A DNA stretch of 64,000 nt from an uncultured Bacteroidales bacterium (GCA_902779165.1 CACZAN010000019.1:35759-99758); one strand, 5' to 3'. Shown: positions 43,768-52,854, numbered from the stretch's first letter. Notes: generated from the sequence alone by a model not told the origin. Translations and numbers: made by a program.

Positions 43768-46713
43768 ATGAAGAAGACCTACATCCTGCAGCTCCTTGCG
43801 GCCTTCGTCCTCGCAGCCTGCACAGCGCCAACAGCCGACTCATACCTCGACTTCCTCTACGACAACCTGTCGCTGCCCGACCGCACCGACTACTCCCGCG
43901 AGTACTATGCAGACCAGGTGAAACTGGCACTGCAGGCCCGGAATGAAATGCCCTGGGGAAGCAGCGTACCCGAGCGCGAGTTCCGCCATTTCGTACTGCC
44001 GCCGCGAGTGAACAACGAGGATCTGGATACATGCCGCGCCGTCTTCTTCCGACAACTGAAACCCCGACTGCAAGGACTCTCCATGCAGGAGGCAATCCTC
44101 GAAGTGAATCATTGGTGCCACGAACACGTCACCTACCGTCCCACAAACGCACGCACACTCAGTCCCTTAGCCACACTTCGCACCGCTTACGGTCGCTGCG
44201 GCGAGGAGTCGGTGTTCCTCGTGGCTGCACTGCGCAGCGTAGGCATCCCTGCCCGACAAGTATATACTCCCCGCTGGGCACACACCGACGACAACCACGC
44301 GTGGGTGGAGGCATGGGCCGACGGCCGCTGGTGGTTCCTCGGAGCCTGCGAGCCGGAACCCGTCCTGAATATGGGATGGTTCAACGAGAGCGCCTCGCGA
44401 GGGATGCTGATGCACACCCGTGTCTTCGGCAACTACGACGGTCCCGAAGAAGTCGTCAGCCGGCAATACGGACTCACCGAAATCAATGTCATCGAAAACT
44501 ACGCCCCCTGTCGTCGGCTCACCGTAGAAGTCCTCGACAGCCTCAACCGCCCTGTGCCCGACGCCACCGTGGAGTTCAAAGTCTATAACTACGCTGAATT
44601 CTACTCCGTGGCACGAAAGCAGACAGACGCCGCGGGCCGCGCCTCCCTCACCGCAGGACTCGGCGACATGCTCATCTGGGCAACAGCCCCCGCCTCCCCT
44701 TCGTCCTCTCCCGCCTCCCCTTCTACCTCGCCTTTGTCCTCTCCCGCCTCCCCTTCTACCACTCCCTACCTCCTCGCCTTCAAGCACGTCAGCTTCGCCC
44801 GCGACAGCGTGGTTACCCTCCACCTCCGTAGCGCAGCCATCGAGCTAAGCGAAGCACTCCCCCTGACGGGGGAACGGGAAGAGGGTCTTTGCATCACCCC
44901 TCCGCCTGCCAGCACTTCATTACTCGCCGTCGCTCCAGAGCAGCGCGAGGAGAATAACCGCCGCCTGGCTCGCGAGGACAGCATACGCCACGCCTACGAA
45001 GCCACCATGCCCGACCAGCGCAGCCGAGGCAACCATGCAGTTATCAAGGCATTCCTCGACAGTGCCGCCGCCCTCGGTCACTCTACTCTCGCCGAATCCC
45101 TCCTCACCGTCCTCCCCGACAAAGACCTCCAAGACATCACCCTCGATGTCCTCCTCGATAATCTCCCCTCCTCTCCATCTTCCTCCTCCTCTCCTTCTGT
45201 CCCCTCTGCCAGCCCTGTGGACGGCGGTCCGTCCGCCGTCGCCCCCTCTGCCAGCCCTGCCTCCGTCCCCTCTGCCCCCTCCTCCTTTGGAATAGCGTGC
45301 GGCGATTTTGTCGCCGCTCTCCCCGCCTCCGTGGCTCACCCCTATCTCCTCTCGCCCCGCGTTGAGCGCGAGCGCCTTACCGCCTACAAGGCCCCCCTCC
45401 GCGCCGCCCTCTCCGGCTTCGATGTCCACCGCCTCATTACCTGGACCCGCGACAGCCTGCGAATCATCGACGACCAGAACCCGCAGCACCTGCGAATGCA
45501 ACCCCTCGGCGTCTTCCGCAGCCGCACCGCCGATCCCTTGGGCCGCGACATCTTCTTCGTCGCCGCCTGCCGCTCCCTCGGCATCCCCGCCCGAATCAAC
45601 GAAATCAACGGCAAAGTCCAGTACTATGAAACCACTTGGACCGACGTCACCTTCGATACTCCATCAGTCTCCTCAACTGACGGGGAGGTCGGGAAGCATC
45701 TTCACACAGGCACCCTGCACCTCACCTACACCCCCACCCCTCACCTGCCCGACCCCAAATACTACACCCACTTCACCCTCTCGCGCCTCGACGAACAGAA
45801 CCAACTGCAGCTCCTCACCTACCCGGAGGAAGCCACCTTCCTGAACACCTTCGCCGCCCGCAACCCGAACAAGGATGCCGAAGCGGCCACCGACGGTGAA
45901 GGCGTAGCCCTTGATGCCGGCACCTACCTCCTCACCACCGGAGTTCGCTTGGCCGACGGCAGCGTGCGCGCCCACCTCCAGTTCTTCGACATCCAGCCCG
46001 GCGCCACCACCACACTGCCCCTCGTCCTGCGCACCGCCGCAGACGCCATTGCCGTCATTGGCTCCTTCAACGCCGAAGACCTCTACCTGCCCCTTACTCC
46101 CCTCAGCAGCCCCTCTGCCCAAGAGGCGACGGCGGACGAACCGCCGTCAACAGGGCCAGACAACCCCGCCACCCTCTCTGCCAGCCCTGCCTCAACCCCT
46201 TCTGCCAGCCCTGCCACAACCCCTTCTGCCAGCCCTGCCTCAACCCCCTCAGCCAGCCCTGTTGACGGCGGTCCGTCCGCCGTCGCTCCCGCCTCTGCCG
46301 CCAGGGGCGTCTCCCTGCTTTCCACCTGCGGCCGCGGCTACTACTGCCTCGGTCTCATTGCCCCCAATCAGGAGCCCACGAACCACGCGCTGCGCGACAT
46401 CGCCCTCGTGCGGCGCGACTTCGAGCAGTGGGGCCGCAAGCTCGTTCTCCTCTTCGACAGCCCCGCCTCCGCCGCCCGCTTCAACTTCGCCGAGTTCTCG
46501 CCGCAGTCCGGCAACGCCCTCCCCTCCACCACCGTTTGGGGCTGCGACATCGACGGCACCATCCGGCAGGAAGTCATCGAGCAGCTGCACCTCTCCAGCT
46601 CCGCCCTCCCCATCTTCCTCATCTGCGACTCCTTCAACCGCGTCGTCTTCGTCCAGCAAGGCTACACCATCGGACTCGGCGAACAACTGATGAAAGTCAT
46701 CCACCAACTCTGA
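43768..46713 (+). CDS. Transglutaminase-like lipoprotein with Ser/Pro/Ala repeat insertions
   Basis: 981 residues. The lipoprotein signal ends FVLAACTAP. The transglutaminase core has Cys144 in AYGRCGEES and His177 in DDNHAWVE; the third residue position reads WWFLGACEPEP, the form usual for this Bacteroidota family. A second related region later (LGRDIFFVAACRSLGIPARI) lacks the Cys. Three low-complexity Ser/Pro/Ala inserts (about 309-331, 470-510 and 780-845) interrupt the fold; two of them contain in-frame palindromic repeats. It is probably a cell-surface or periplasmic peptidase/transamidase; the substrate is unknown. Confidence 0.8.
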   Translation: MKKTYILQLLAAFVLAACTAPTADSYLDFLYDNLSLPDRTDYSREYYADQVKLALQARNEMPWGSSVPEREFRHFVLPPRVNNEDLDTCRAVFFRQLKPRLQGLSMQEAILEVNHWCHEHVTYRPTNARTLSPLATLRTAYGRCGEESVFLVAALRSVGIPARQVYTPRWAHTDDNHAWVEAWADGRWWFLGACEPEPVLNMGWFNESASRGMLMHTRVFGNYDGPEEVVSRQYGLTEINVIENYAPCRRLTVEVLDSLNRPVPDATVEFKVYNYAEFYSVARKQTDAAGRASLTAGLGDMLIWATAPASPSSSPASPSTSPLSSPASPSTTPYLLAFKHVSFARDSVVTLHLRSAAIELSEALPLTGEREEGLCITPPPASTSLLAVAPEQREENNRRLAREDSIRHAYEATMPDQRSRGNHAVIKAFLDSAAALGHSTLAESLLTVLPDKDLQDITLDVLLDNLPSSPSSSSSPSVPSASPVDGGPSAVAPSASPASVPSAPSSFGIACGDFVAALPASVAHPYLLSPRVERERLTAYKAPLRAALSGFDVHRLITWTRDSLRIIDDQNPQHLRMQPLGVFRSRTADPLGRDIFFVAACRSLGIPARINEINGKVQYYETTWTDVTFDTPSVSSTDGEVGKHLHTGTLHLTYTPTPHLPDPKYYTHFTLSRLDEQNQLQLLTYPEEATFLNTFAARNPNKDAEAATDGEGVALDAGTYLLTTGVRLADGSVRAHLQFFDIQPGATTTLPLVLRTAADAIAVIGSFNAEDLYLPLTPLSSPSAQEATADEPPSTGPDNPATLSASPASTPSASPATTPSASPASTPSASPVDGGPSAVAPASAARGVSLLSTCGRGYYCLGLIAPNQEPTNHALRDIALVRRDFEQWGRKLVLLFDSPASAARFNFAEFSPQSGNALPSTTVWGCDIDGTIRQEVIEQLHLSSSALPIFLICDSFNRVVFVQQGYTIGLGEQLMKVIHQL
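45220..45240 (+). repeat. In-frame palindromic repeat, copy 1
   Basis: GACGGCGG-TCCGT-CCGCCGTC forms an 8-bp perfect stem with a 5-nt loop. It is translated within the transglutaminase gene as part of SPVDGGPSAVAP. Flanking cctgtgg and gcccc are shared with copy 3. Confidence 0.85.
46128..46148 (-). repeat. In-frame palindromic repeat, copy 2 (inverted)
   Basis: The stem is the same, but the loop (ACGAA) and flanks (ggc before, aacagggc after) are the reverse complement of copies 1 and 3. The element is therefore inserted in the opposite orientation and is read as EATADEPPSTGPD. Confidence 0.8.
46264..46284 (+). repeat. In-frame palindromic repeat, copy 3
   Basis: Same orientation as copy 1, with loop TCCGT and flanks ccctgtt and gctcc. 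It is translated as SPVDGGPSAVAP and preceded by a run of Ser-Ala-Ser-Pro codon repeats (46170-46260). Confidence 0.85.
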
Positions 46714-46865
46714 GGACCCCGGCAGGCCTGCGGGCGGGCTACTGAAGGAGGAGGTCGGCGAGGTCGGTGTTCGGGGGGGCAGGATTCGAGCTGGGGGTCG
46801 ATGGTGAACTGCAGGCCGCGGGTACATAACCTAATGACCGATTTGAGTCTTAACGACGTTGCTGT

Positions 46866-48686
46866 TCACGCAACCTGAAATCCGATTCGGACTTTGGGTT
46901 GAGGGAGCTCGGCGGGCACGATGTCGTCTGCCGTCAGAGTTAGGAGTTCGGAGGGGGCAACAGGCTGAGCGACAGCCACATTGTCAGCATTGGCGGACTG
47001 AGCGCCAGACAGAGAGGCATCGGAGAGAGGCTCTGGAGTTTGGGCAACACAACGGGTGGCATGGCGGATGTAGATGCGCTCCAGCAAGTTGGCAACGTAG
47101 CGTGCGTTTCCCCAAGTCTCAGGGTCGCGGTTCTGATAGGCGAGAGTCAGCTGTGAGCGGTATTTTTCCCAAGCCTGCGGGGTGAAATGGTAGTCGTATT
47201 CCGCAACACGACGTAGGGTGATATCCAACAACTCATCAATAGTGAAATCGCAGAATTCAAATTGATTAGGGAACCGCGACGCCAGCCCTGGGTTCATCTC
47301 TATCAGGCGACGCATGGGCTCCTTGTAGCCACAGAGGACGACGGCAATGTCGCGCTGCCGCTCGTCGGCAAGGATATTCATCAGTTGCTGGAGAACGATG
47401 CGCCCCGGGTCATGCTCGTGGGTGCTGCAAAGGAGGTAGGCCTCGTCAATCATCAACACTCCACCACGAGCAATCTCCACCACTTGCCGAACGGATCGCT
47501 CCTCGTCGCCCCAAAGGGTGCCTATGAAGGTGCTGCGATCGCAGACAACGACGTGGCCTTTGCTGAGTGCTCCCGCTTGACGGAGAAGGGAGCCGAAGAT
47601 CTTGCAGACAGTGGTCTTGCCGGTGCCCGGGCGACCGAGGAAGAGGCTGTGGAGCGAAACGACATGAGGTTTGGCAGAGGGGAAGTGACTGAGCAGCATC
47701 TTGTTGTAGGTGGTCAGTGCCACAAGCTCATCCATGCGCCGTTTGATTTCTGTGCACCCCACGAGCTTGTTCAACTCGTCGCGCGGGTGCGGGAAGGGCC
47801 GGAGGACGTCCACCTTAACTTTGAGGTTTTGGTTCTGCTCTACCTCTCCGCTTGGGAAGTATTCTTCCTCCAGGGAGTCAACTTCTTCGGGGGACTGAGG
47901 GTCGGCATCATCCTCTTCGCCTGTGCCCTCTTTGCGGCCTTCACTGTCATCAGCCTCTTCCAGCTCATCCTCGTCATCCAGCAGGTCGTCGTCGTTGCCC
48001 GTCTCCTCCTCCTCATCACCATGCAGAAATTGTTCCAGCAACAATCTGAACTCCTCGTCGTCATCCGGCTTGGATGCGGGCTCCGCGGGGTCGGTGCCAG
48101 GGGGCTGTGTTGCAAGGTCCGTGGCGGATGCTTCGGAAGCGGTTTCGGGCAGGAAATGCGCCACGGCGTCTGACAGTTTCTTGCCCGGCAGTTCTTCATC
48201 AGCGTTCACACAGAACGCCCTGCACTTCAACTTCCTGAATCCATCGATGACCTTGATGTGGCGGAATTCCCACTCTTGCTCTAATTCCCCTGCATTCTGT
48301 ATCACGGCCTCCGTGAGCAGCAATGCGTAGACCTTCGCTTCCGGGAAGGTGTTCTGCAGATGACTCTGCAGCAGACGAACCGTCTCAGACAATTTCCAGA
48401 CCACACTGGGGCGCGGTTCGTGGCCTTCAGAGAAGATGACGGGGCTGAGTTCCAAGGATTCCTCATAAACCTGAGCGGCGTTGTGTCCGCAACAGTCGAG
48501 GCAGATGAGAACGAGGTTGTTTCCCTCGGCGTAGAGATAGAGGTCGAAGCCCACCAAGTGCGGAGCAAGACCTTTCAGGTAAGTGGAATAGACGGCATAA
48601 TTCACCGCCATCGAATCCAAATGTTTCCAGATCGTAGACCTCGTCTGCCATCTGAAATCGTTGATCAGTCGGTTTTCCTTACGCAT
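46866..48686 (-). CDS. CbbX/SpoVK-type AAA+ ATPase with acidic linker
   Basis: 606 residues in three parts. Residues 1 to about 200 are an alpha/beta N-terminal domain of unrecognised family (HLVGFDLYLYAEGNNLVLICLDCCG). Residues about 210-285 are a strongly acidic Asp/Glu-rich linker. Residues about 310-560 are an AAA+ module with Walker A GRPGTGKTT (Lys357), Walker B GGVLMIDEAYLL and sensor/arginine segments (GYKEPMRRLIEMNPGLASRFP). The module is of the CbbX/SpoVK class, which remodels protein complexes. No Rubisco or type VII genes are nearby, so the target is unknown. The 152 bp between this stop and the convergent transglutaminase gene show nothing clear. Confidence 0.8.
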   Translation of the reverse strand: MRKENRLINDFRWQTRSTIWKHLDSMAVNYAVYSTYLKGLAPHLVGFDLYLYAEGNNLVLICLDCCGHNAAQVYEESLELSPVIFSEGHEPRPSVVWKLSETVRLLQSHLQNTFPEAKVYALLLTEAVIQNAGELEQEWEFRHIKVIDGFRKLKCRAFCVNADEELPGKKLSDAVAHFLPETASEASATDLATQPPGTDPAEPASKPDDDEEFRLLLEQFLHGDEEEETGNDDDLLDDEDELEEADDSEGRKEGTGEEDDADPQSPEEVDSLEEEYFPSGEVEQNQNLKVKVDVLRPFPHPRDELNKLVGCTEIKRRMDELVALTTYNKMLLSHFPSAKPHVVSLHSLFLGRPGTGKTTVCKIFGSLLRQAGALSKGHVVVCDRSTFIGTLWGDEERSVRQVVEIARGGVLMIDEAYLLCSTHEHDPGRIVLQQLMNILADERQRDIAVVLCGYKEPMRRLIEMNPGLASRFPNQFEFCDFTIDELLDITLRRVAEYDYHFTPQAWEKYRSQLTLAYQNRDPETWGNARYVANLLERIYIRHATRCVAQTPEPLSDASLSGAQSANADNVAVAQPVAPSELLTLTADDIVPAELPQPKVRIGFQVA

Positions 48687-48691
48687 AAAAA

Positions 48692-48823
48692 CACATAATT
48701 CATATCATACTTAAATAAACAGAAGCACCTTGCCCCAAAAGCTTGGGACACATCAAATAAAGGCGCTTCGACATGAAATTCATTTTACTTCAATTTGTTT
48801 ATTTGTATGATATGAATTATGTG
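48692..48823. repeat. 132-bp fold-back element: about 28-bp inverted arms with a nested inner repeat
   Basis: The left arm (48692-48721) and right arm (48796-48823) are reverse complements. There is a 19-bp perfect block (CACATAATTCATATCATAC), and AAATAAACA is also conserved, offset by a 2-nt insertion. Inside lies a second pair, GAAGCACC (48722-48729) and GGCGCTTC (48762-48769). It sits directly upstream of the AAA+ ATPase start codon and downstream of glgB. It may be an invertible segment, a MITE or a long terminator; no recombinase lies nearby. Confidence 0.8.
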
Positions 48824-48886
48824 AGAAGAATCTCGGAAAGCTACACGCGTGTATTTAATTTAAGGTACGCGCGCGAGCGTAGATAT

Positions 48887-51034
48887 TCAGTCGTCCTTTT
48901 TGGTGAGGACCACTGCGGAGCGGGCAGGAATGTAGAGCTTCAGCCAACCCTTGTTGTCGCGGGCGAGCAAGGGGTCGTAGTTGGTGAAGTGGCGAACGGA
49001 ATCATCATTGAGCCCATGACCGCCGAATTCGACGGCGTCGGTGTTCAGCAGCACCTGATAGGAACCCTGACGCACCATGAAGCCGTAGCCTGCGTAGCTG
49101 CGATTGTAGCTGAAGTTGAAGACGAAGAGGAGTTCGCCGCGCTGATAGGCCAGCACCTGGTCGCCGTCGTTCGTCCAAATTTCGGTGACGGGTGTCTTCT
49201 GAATATCCTTCTGCAGCTTCAGGACTTTCAGCATCTGGCGGTCGAAGTCTCCGAGGTAGTGGTAGCAGAGCTCCTTGTTATCGACGAGGTTCCACTGACG
49301 GCGGGCGTACTTGTAGCTCCATCCGTTTTCCTGTCGCGGGAAGTCGATCCACTCGGGATGACCGAACTCATTACCCATGAAGTTGAGATATCCGCCGTTG
49401 ATGGTGCTGGCAGTGAGCAGACGAATCATCTTGTGGAGAGCAATACCGCGCTCAACGTTGTAGTTCTCGTCGCCCTTCTTGAAGTGCCAGTACATGTCGG
49501 CATCAATGAGTCGGAAGATGATGGTCTTGTCGCCCACGAGTGCCTGGTCGTGGCTCTCGCAGTAGCTGATGGTCTTCTCGTCGGCACGGCGGTTCTTGAC
49601 CTCCCAGAACATGGAACTCGGCTTCCAGTCCTCATCGCGCAACTCCTTGATAATCTTTATCCAGTAGTCGGGAATATTCATGGCCATTCGATAGTCAAAG
49701 CCGTAGCCACCGTCCTTGAAGGGCATGGCCAATCCAGGCATTCCACTGACTTCCTCTGCGATAGTGATAGCGTGGGAGTTGACCTCATGAATGAGGAGGT
49801 TGGCCAGAGAGAGGTAAGCAATGGCATTGTCGTCCTCGTTGCCGTTGTAGTAGTCGCCGTAGCCGAGGAAGTTGTCTCCGAGCCCGTGGCTGTAGTAGAG
49901 CATGGAGGTGACACCGTCGAAGCGGAAGCCATCGAAGTGGTACTCATCGAGCCAGTATTTGCAGTTTGAGAGGAGGAAGTGCAGGACTTCGTTCTTTCCG
50001 TAGTCGAAGCAGAGGCTGTCCCACGCGGGATGTTCGCGCCTGCCACCAGCATAGAAGTACTGGTTGGGGTCGCCGGCGAAGTTGCCCAACCCCTCGTTCT
50101 CGTTCTTTACGGCGTGGCTGTGGACGATATCCATGATGACGCTGATGCCCTTCTCGTGGGCAGCATCGATGAGCTGTTTCAGTTCCTCGGGAGTGCCGAA
50201 GCGGGAGGATGCTGCGAAGAAACTGCTGACGTGATAGCCGAAGCTGCCGTAGTACGGATGCTCCTGAATGGCCATGATCTGAATGCAATTGTAGCCGTCC
50301 TTATAAATTCTCGGGAGCACATTCTCGCGGAATTCATTATAGGTGCCCACGCCTTCCTTGTCCTGGGCCATACCAATATGGCACTCATAGATGAGCAGCG
50401 GCGAGGTGTTGGGACGGAATTTCTTCACCTTCCAGTCGTAGGGCTCCTCACTCGGCATCCATACTTGAGCGGAGAAAATCTTCGTCTCCGGATCCTGAAC
50501 AACGCGCGTTGCCCAAGCGGGAATGCGTTCGCCTTCTCCCCCCTCCCAGCGGACGAGGAGCTTGTAGAGCTGGCCGTGCTTCAGGTGCTTGGCGGCCATC
50601 TTGATTTCCCAGGCTCCGTTGCCTTTTGGCAGTCGACGCATAGCATAGCGCTCATCTACCTGCCAGTTGTTGAAATCGCCGATGACATAGATGGCGGTAG
50701 CGTTGGGTGCCCACTCGCGAAGGACCCATTTCTTGTTCTCGAAATGGAGGCCGAAGTAGAGGTAGCCGGTGGCAAAGTCCGAGAGCTTCTGTTTGCCACC
50801 GTTGGTGAGCTCGGCAAGTTTGTCGATGACGTGCTGGTGACGTCCCTCGATAGCAGCAGCAAAGGGCTGCAGCCACTCGTCGTGACGAATGAGACGCAAC
50901 TGTTTTGAAGCAGCGACAGCAGCATGCTTGTCAGCGCCCTTCTTGGACGCAGTTTTCGACGACTTCTTGGAGGAAGCTTTTGTAGAGCCTTTCCCCTTCG
51001 CTACAGGGGTCTTGGTCTGTTCTTTTTTAGCCAT
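48887..51034 (-). CDS. glgB: 1,4-alpha-glucan branching enzyme (GH13)
   Basis: About 715 residues from the ATG at 51034. It makes alpha-1,6 branches in glycogen. A CBM48 domain (LREWAPNATAIYVIGDFNNW) is followed by the GH13 barrel with nucleophile Asp373 in FDGFRFDGVTSM, acid/base Glu427 in TIAEEVSGMP, and CESHDQ. The sequence is of the eukaryote-like branching-enzyme type. The N-terminus carries a Lys/Ser/Ala-rich tail of about 35 residues (KGKGSTKASSKKSSKTASKK) not needed by the fold. An upstream in-frame start adds 16 poorly supported residues. Confidence 0.94.
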   Translation of the reverse strand: MAKKEQTKTPVAKGKGSTKASSKKSSKTASKKGADKHAAVAASKQLRLIRHDEWLQPFAAAIEGRHQHVIDKLAELTNGGKQKLSDFATGYLYFGLHFENKKWVLREWAPNATAIYVIGDFNNWQVDERYAMRRLPKGNGAWEIKMAAKHLKHGQLYKLLVRWEGGEGERIPAWATRVVQDPETKIFSAQVWMPSEEPYDWKVKKFRPNTSPLLIYECHIGMAQDKEGVGTYNEFRENVLPRIYKDGYNCIQIMAIQEHPYYGSFGYHVSSFFAASSRFGTPEELKQLIDAAHEKGISVIMDIVHSHAVKNENEGLGNFAGDPNQYFYAGGRREHPAWDSLCFDYGKNEVLHFLLSNCKYWLDEYHFDGFRFDGVTSMLYYSHGLGDNFLGYGDYYNGNEDDNAIAYLSLANLLIHEVNSHAITIAEEVSGMPGLAMPFKDGGYGFDYRMAMNIPDYWIKIIKELRDEDWKPSSMFWEVKNRRADEKTISYCESHDQALVGDKTIIFRLIDADMYWHFKKGDENYNVERGIALHKMIRLLTASTINGGYLNFMGNEFGHPEWIDFPRQENGWSYKYARRQWNLVDNKELCYHYLGDFDRQMLKVLKLQKDIQKTPVTEIWTNDGDQVLAYQRGELLFVFNFSYNRSYAGYGFMVRQGSYQVLLNTDAVEFGGHGLNDDSVRHFTNYDPLLARDNKGWLKLYIPARSAVVLTKKDD

Positions 51035-51116
51035 TATATTGTATAGTTTTAAGTTTTTAAGGCATTGAGAAAGGACTTTCAACTCGCAGGGGACTTGAAA
51101 GAGCGAACCCCGCGCA

Positions 51117-51581
51117 TCAGGCCTTTACTTTGAAGATAGCCTTGCGGAGTCCTGTGGGAGTGACAGCCGGTGCGTGGCCGTCGGAGGGAAAATAGATGGC
51201 AAACTGTCCGCGACGGAGCGTGAAATAGGTCGTGGCCAACGATGGATTGGTGCCAGGCGCTACCGGGTCGTACAGCGATATATCAGCTGCCTCATCATAC
51301 TCAGCCTGTGGAAGTAATTCAGCGGGGCACCAACCGTGCTCCTCGTCGCCACTGACGGGAATCTGGATGTCAATCATCCGGCGGTGTGTCTCGAAACGGG
51401 CCTGCTCACGAGTCTTGGCAGGAGCATCTTGAATGTTGACAAAAAGGTCGTCGCCCTGAATATGATGGGTGCCGGAGGGCATCGTTGCGAGGTCATGGGT
51501 GCGCAAGAATTCTGCGACTGCGGCAAACCGGGGATTCAAGCCGGCGTACCGCCCAAACTGTTCGATGGAATCTAAAATCAT
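51117..51581 (-). CDS. YhcH/YjgK/YiaL family (DUF386) cupin-like protein
   Basis: 154 residues from the ATG at 51581, where MILDSIEQFGRYAGLNPRF is the usual opening of the family. HHIQGDDLFVNIQDAPAKTREQARFETHRRMIDIQIPVSG and YFPSDGHAPAV contain the conserved Glu/His residues for metal binding. Relatives act in sialic-acid and other sugar metabolism, often as anomerase-like proteins. The longer frame upstream overlaps the promoter. Confidence 0.88.
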   Translation of the reverse strand: MILDSIEQFGRYAGLNPRFAAVAEFLRTHDLATMPSGTHHIQGDDLFVNIQDAPAKTREQARFETHRRMIDIQIPVSGDEEHGWCPAELLPQAEYDEAADISLYDPVAPGTNPSLATTYFTLRRGQFAIYFPSDGHAPAVTPTGLRKAIFKVKA

Positions 51582-51600
51582 AAATTTTGTTTTTGCGCGA

Positions 51601-51608
51601 CAAAGGTA
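51601..51608 (-). promoter_or_regulatory. -7 element of the YhcH-family gene
   Basis: TACCTTTG on the - strand lies 19 nt before the ATG at 51581. The -33 region is a weak TTTT at about 20 nt. Confidence 0.6.
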
Positions 51609-51723
51609 CGAATAATCTTTGACATACGAAAATATTTCTAAAGAAAAGTGCCCCACGCGGACCGCAGGGCACTAAAAGAAGTACAAAAAGTACACTATAT
51701 ATCTAAAAAATGCTAATTCTTTC

Positions 51724-52854
51724 TCACTTATCAAGCACTCCATTCGTGTAGTGACCTCTGCGTACTACATTCCCGTTGGCGTCTTTTTCCACAAAATCGC
51801 CGTCACGTTCGCCCGCCTTGAAGGAGCCTTCGAAACGCATTCCGTCGGGCGATTCCATGACACAGGGCCCGTCTTTCTCGCCCTGACTGAAGTGCCCCCG
51901 GAACTTGGTGCCGTCCTTCTGTCGGAGGATGCCCTCGCCGTCCATCATGCCATTAGCCCACGAACCGTCGTAAATATCGCCGTTCGCCCATGTGTATTTG
52001 CCGCGGCCGTGTTTCTTGTCGTTCTGCCACTGGCCGACGTATGAGGCGCCATCGGTGGAGGTAAAGGTGCCGTGACCGTGTTTCACACCGTTCTTGAACT
52101 GGCCCACGTATTTGTTCCCGCCCGCATAAATGAAGATGCCGTCGCCTTCGCGCTGACTCATGTTGTATGCTCCCTCATAGCGGTCGCCGTTGTTGAAGAG
52201 ATAGATTCCCTTTCCCTGCAGCGAGTCGTTGCGGAACTGGCCTTTGTAGACGTCGCCGTTGGCGTAGTGATACGTACCCGTGCCGTTCATCTTTCCTTCG
52301 CGCCAGCCACCCGTATAATGAGAACCGTTGGACCAGACGAAGGTACCCTGACCGTGCTTGAGGTCGTTGTGCCATTCGCCCTGGTAGCTGTCGCCGGTGA
52401 CGAAGGTGTAAGTGCCCTCGCCCTCACGCTTATCCTCTTTCCACGTGCCTACGTACTTGTCGCCATTGAAGTATTCCATGGTGCCCTGGCCGCTCTGGTA
52501 ATCGCGGTACCAGAGGCCGGTGTACTTGTTGTTGTTCTTGAAGTAGAACGTACCCGTACCGTGCTGCTGATCCTGGAACCATTCGCCCTCGTAGCGCTCG
52601 CCGTCGATGAAGGAATAGACACCGTAGCCCTGGCGTTTGCCCTTGACATACTCACCCTCATAACGGTCGCCGTTGACGAAAGTCGTGGTTCCCTTGCCGT
52701 AGGGTTTCCCACGGAACATTTCGCCCTGATACATGCTGCCATCCTTGAACTTGTAGTTGCCAATGGTGATTTCCTGCGCTAATGCGCTATTTGTCAAGGC
52801 AGAAAGCAGTATTATAAAGAGGAGTTGTATCGTACTTTTTATAGCGTTTTGCAT
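51724..52854 (-). CDS. Exported MORN-repeat protein
   Basis: 376 residues from the ATG at 52854. A signal peptide (TIQLLFIILLSALTNSALAQ) is followed by 14 consecutive 23-residue MORN repeats of the form NGDxYxGxWxxGxxxGxGxYxF, then a partial fifteenth (ANGNVVRRGHYTNG). The last two full repeats diverge (GPCVMES, GDFVEKD). MORN proteins form extended beta-sheets that bind lipid or protein; a periplasmic or surface scaffold is likely, with partner unknown. Confidence 0.88.
   Translation of the reverse strand: MQNAIKSTIQLLFIILLSALTNSALAQEITIGNYKFKDGSMYQGEMFRGKPYGKGTTTFVNGDRYEGEYVKGKRQGYGVYSFIDGERYEGEWFQDQQHGTGTFYFKNNNKYTGLWYRDYQSGQGTMEYFNGDKYVGTWKEDKREGEGTYTFVTGDSYQGEWHNDLKHGQGTFVWSNGSHYTGGWREGKMNGTGTYHYANGDVYKGQFRNDSLQGKGIYLFNNGDRYEGAYNMSQREGDGIFIYAGGNKYVGQFKNGVKHGHGTFTSTDGASYVGQWQNDKKHGRGKYTWANGDIYDGSWANGMMDGEGILRQKDGTKFRGHFSQGEKDGPCVMESPDGMRFEGSFKAGERDGDFVEKDANGNVVRRGHYTNGVLDK

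Noticed and set aside
46714-46865. Possible small gene or RNA between the transglutaminase and AAA+ ATPase genes
   Set aside because: The 152 bp between the convergent stops show no convincing hairpin terminator, promoter or coding frame.
48773-49969. 398-codon + strand open frame antisense to glgB
   Set aside because: It starts inside the fold-back element and runs opposite to clear glgB motifs.
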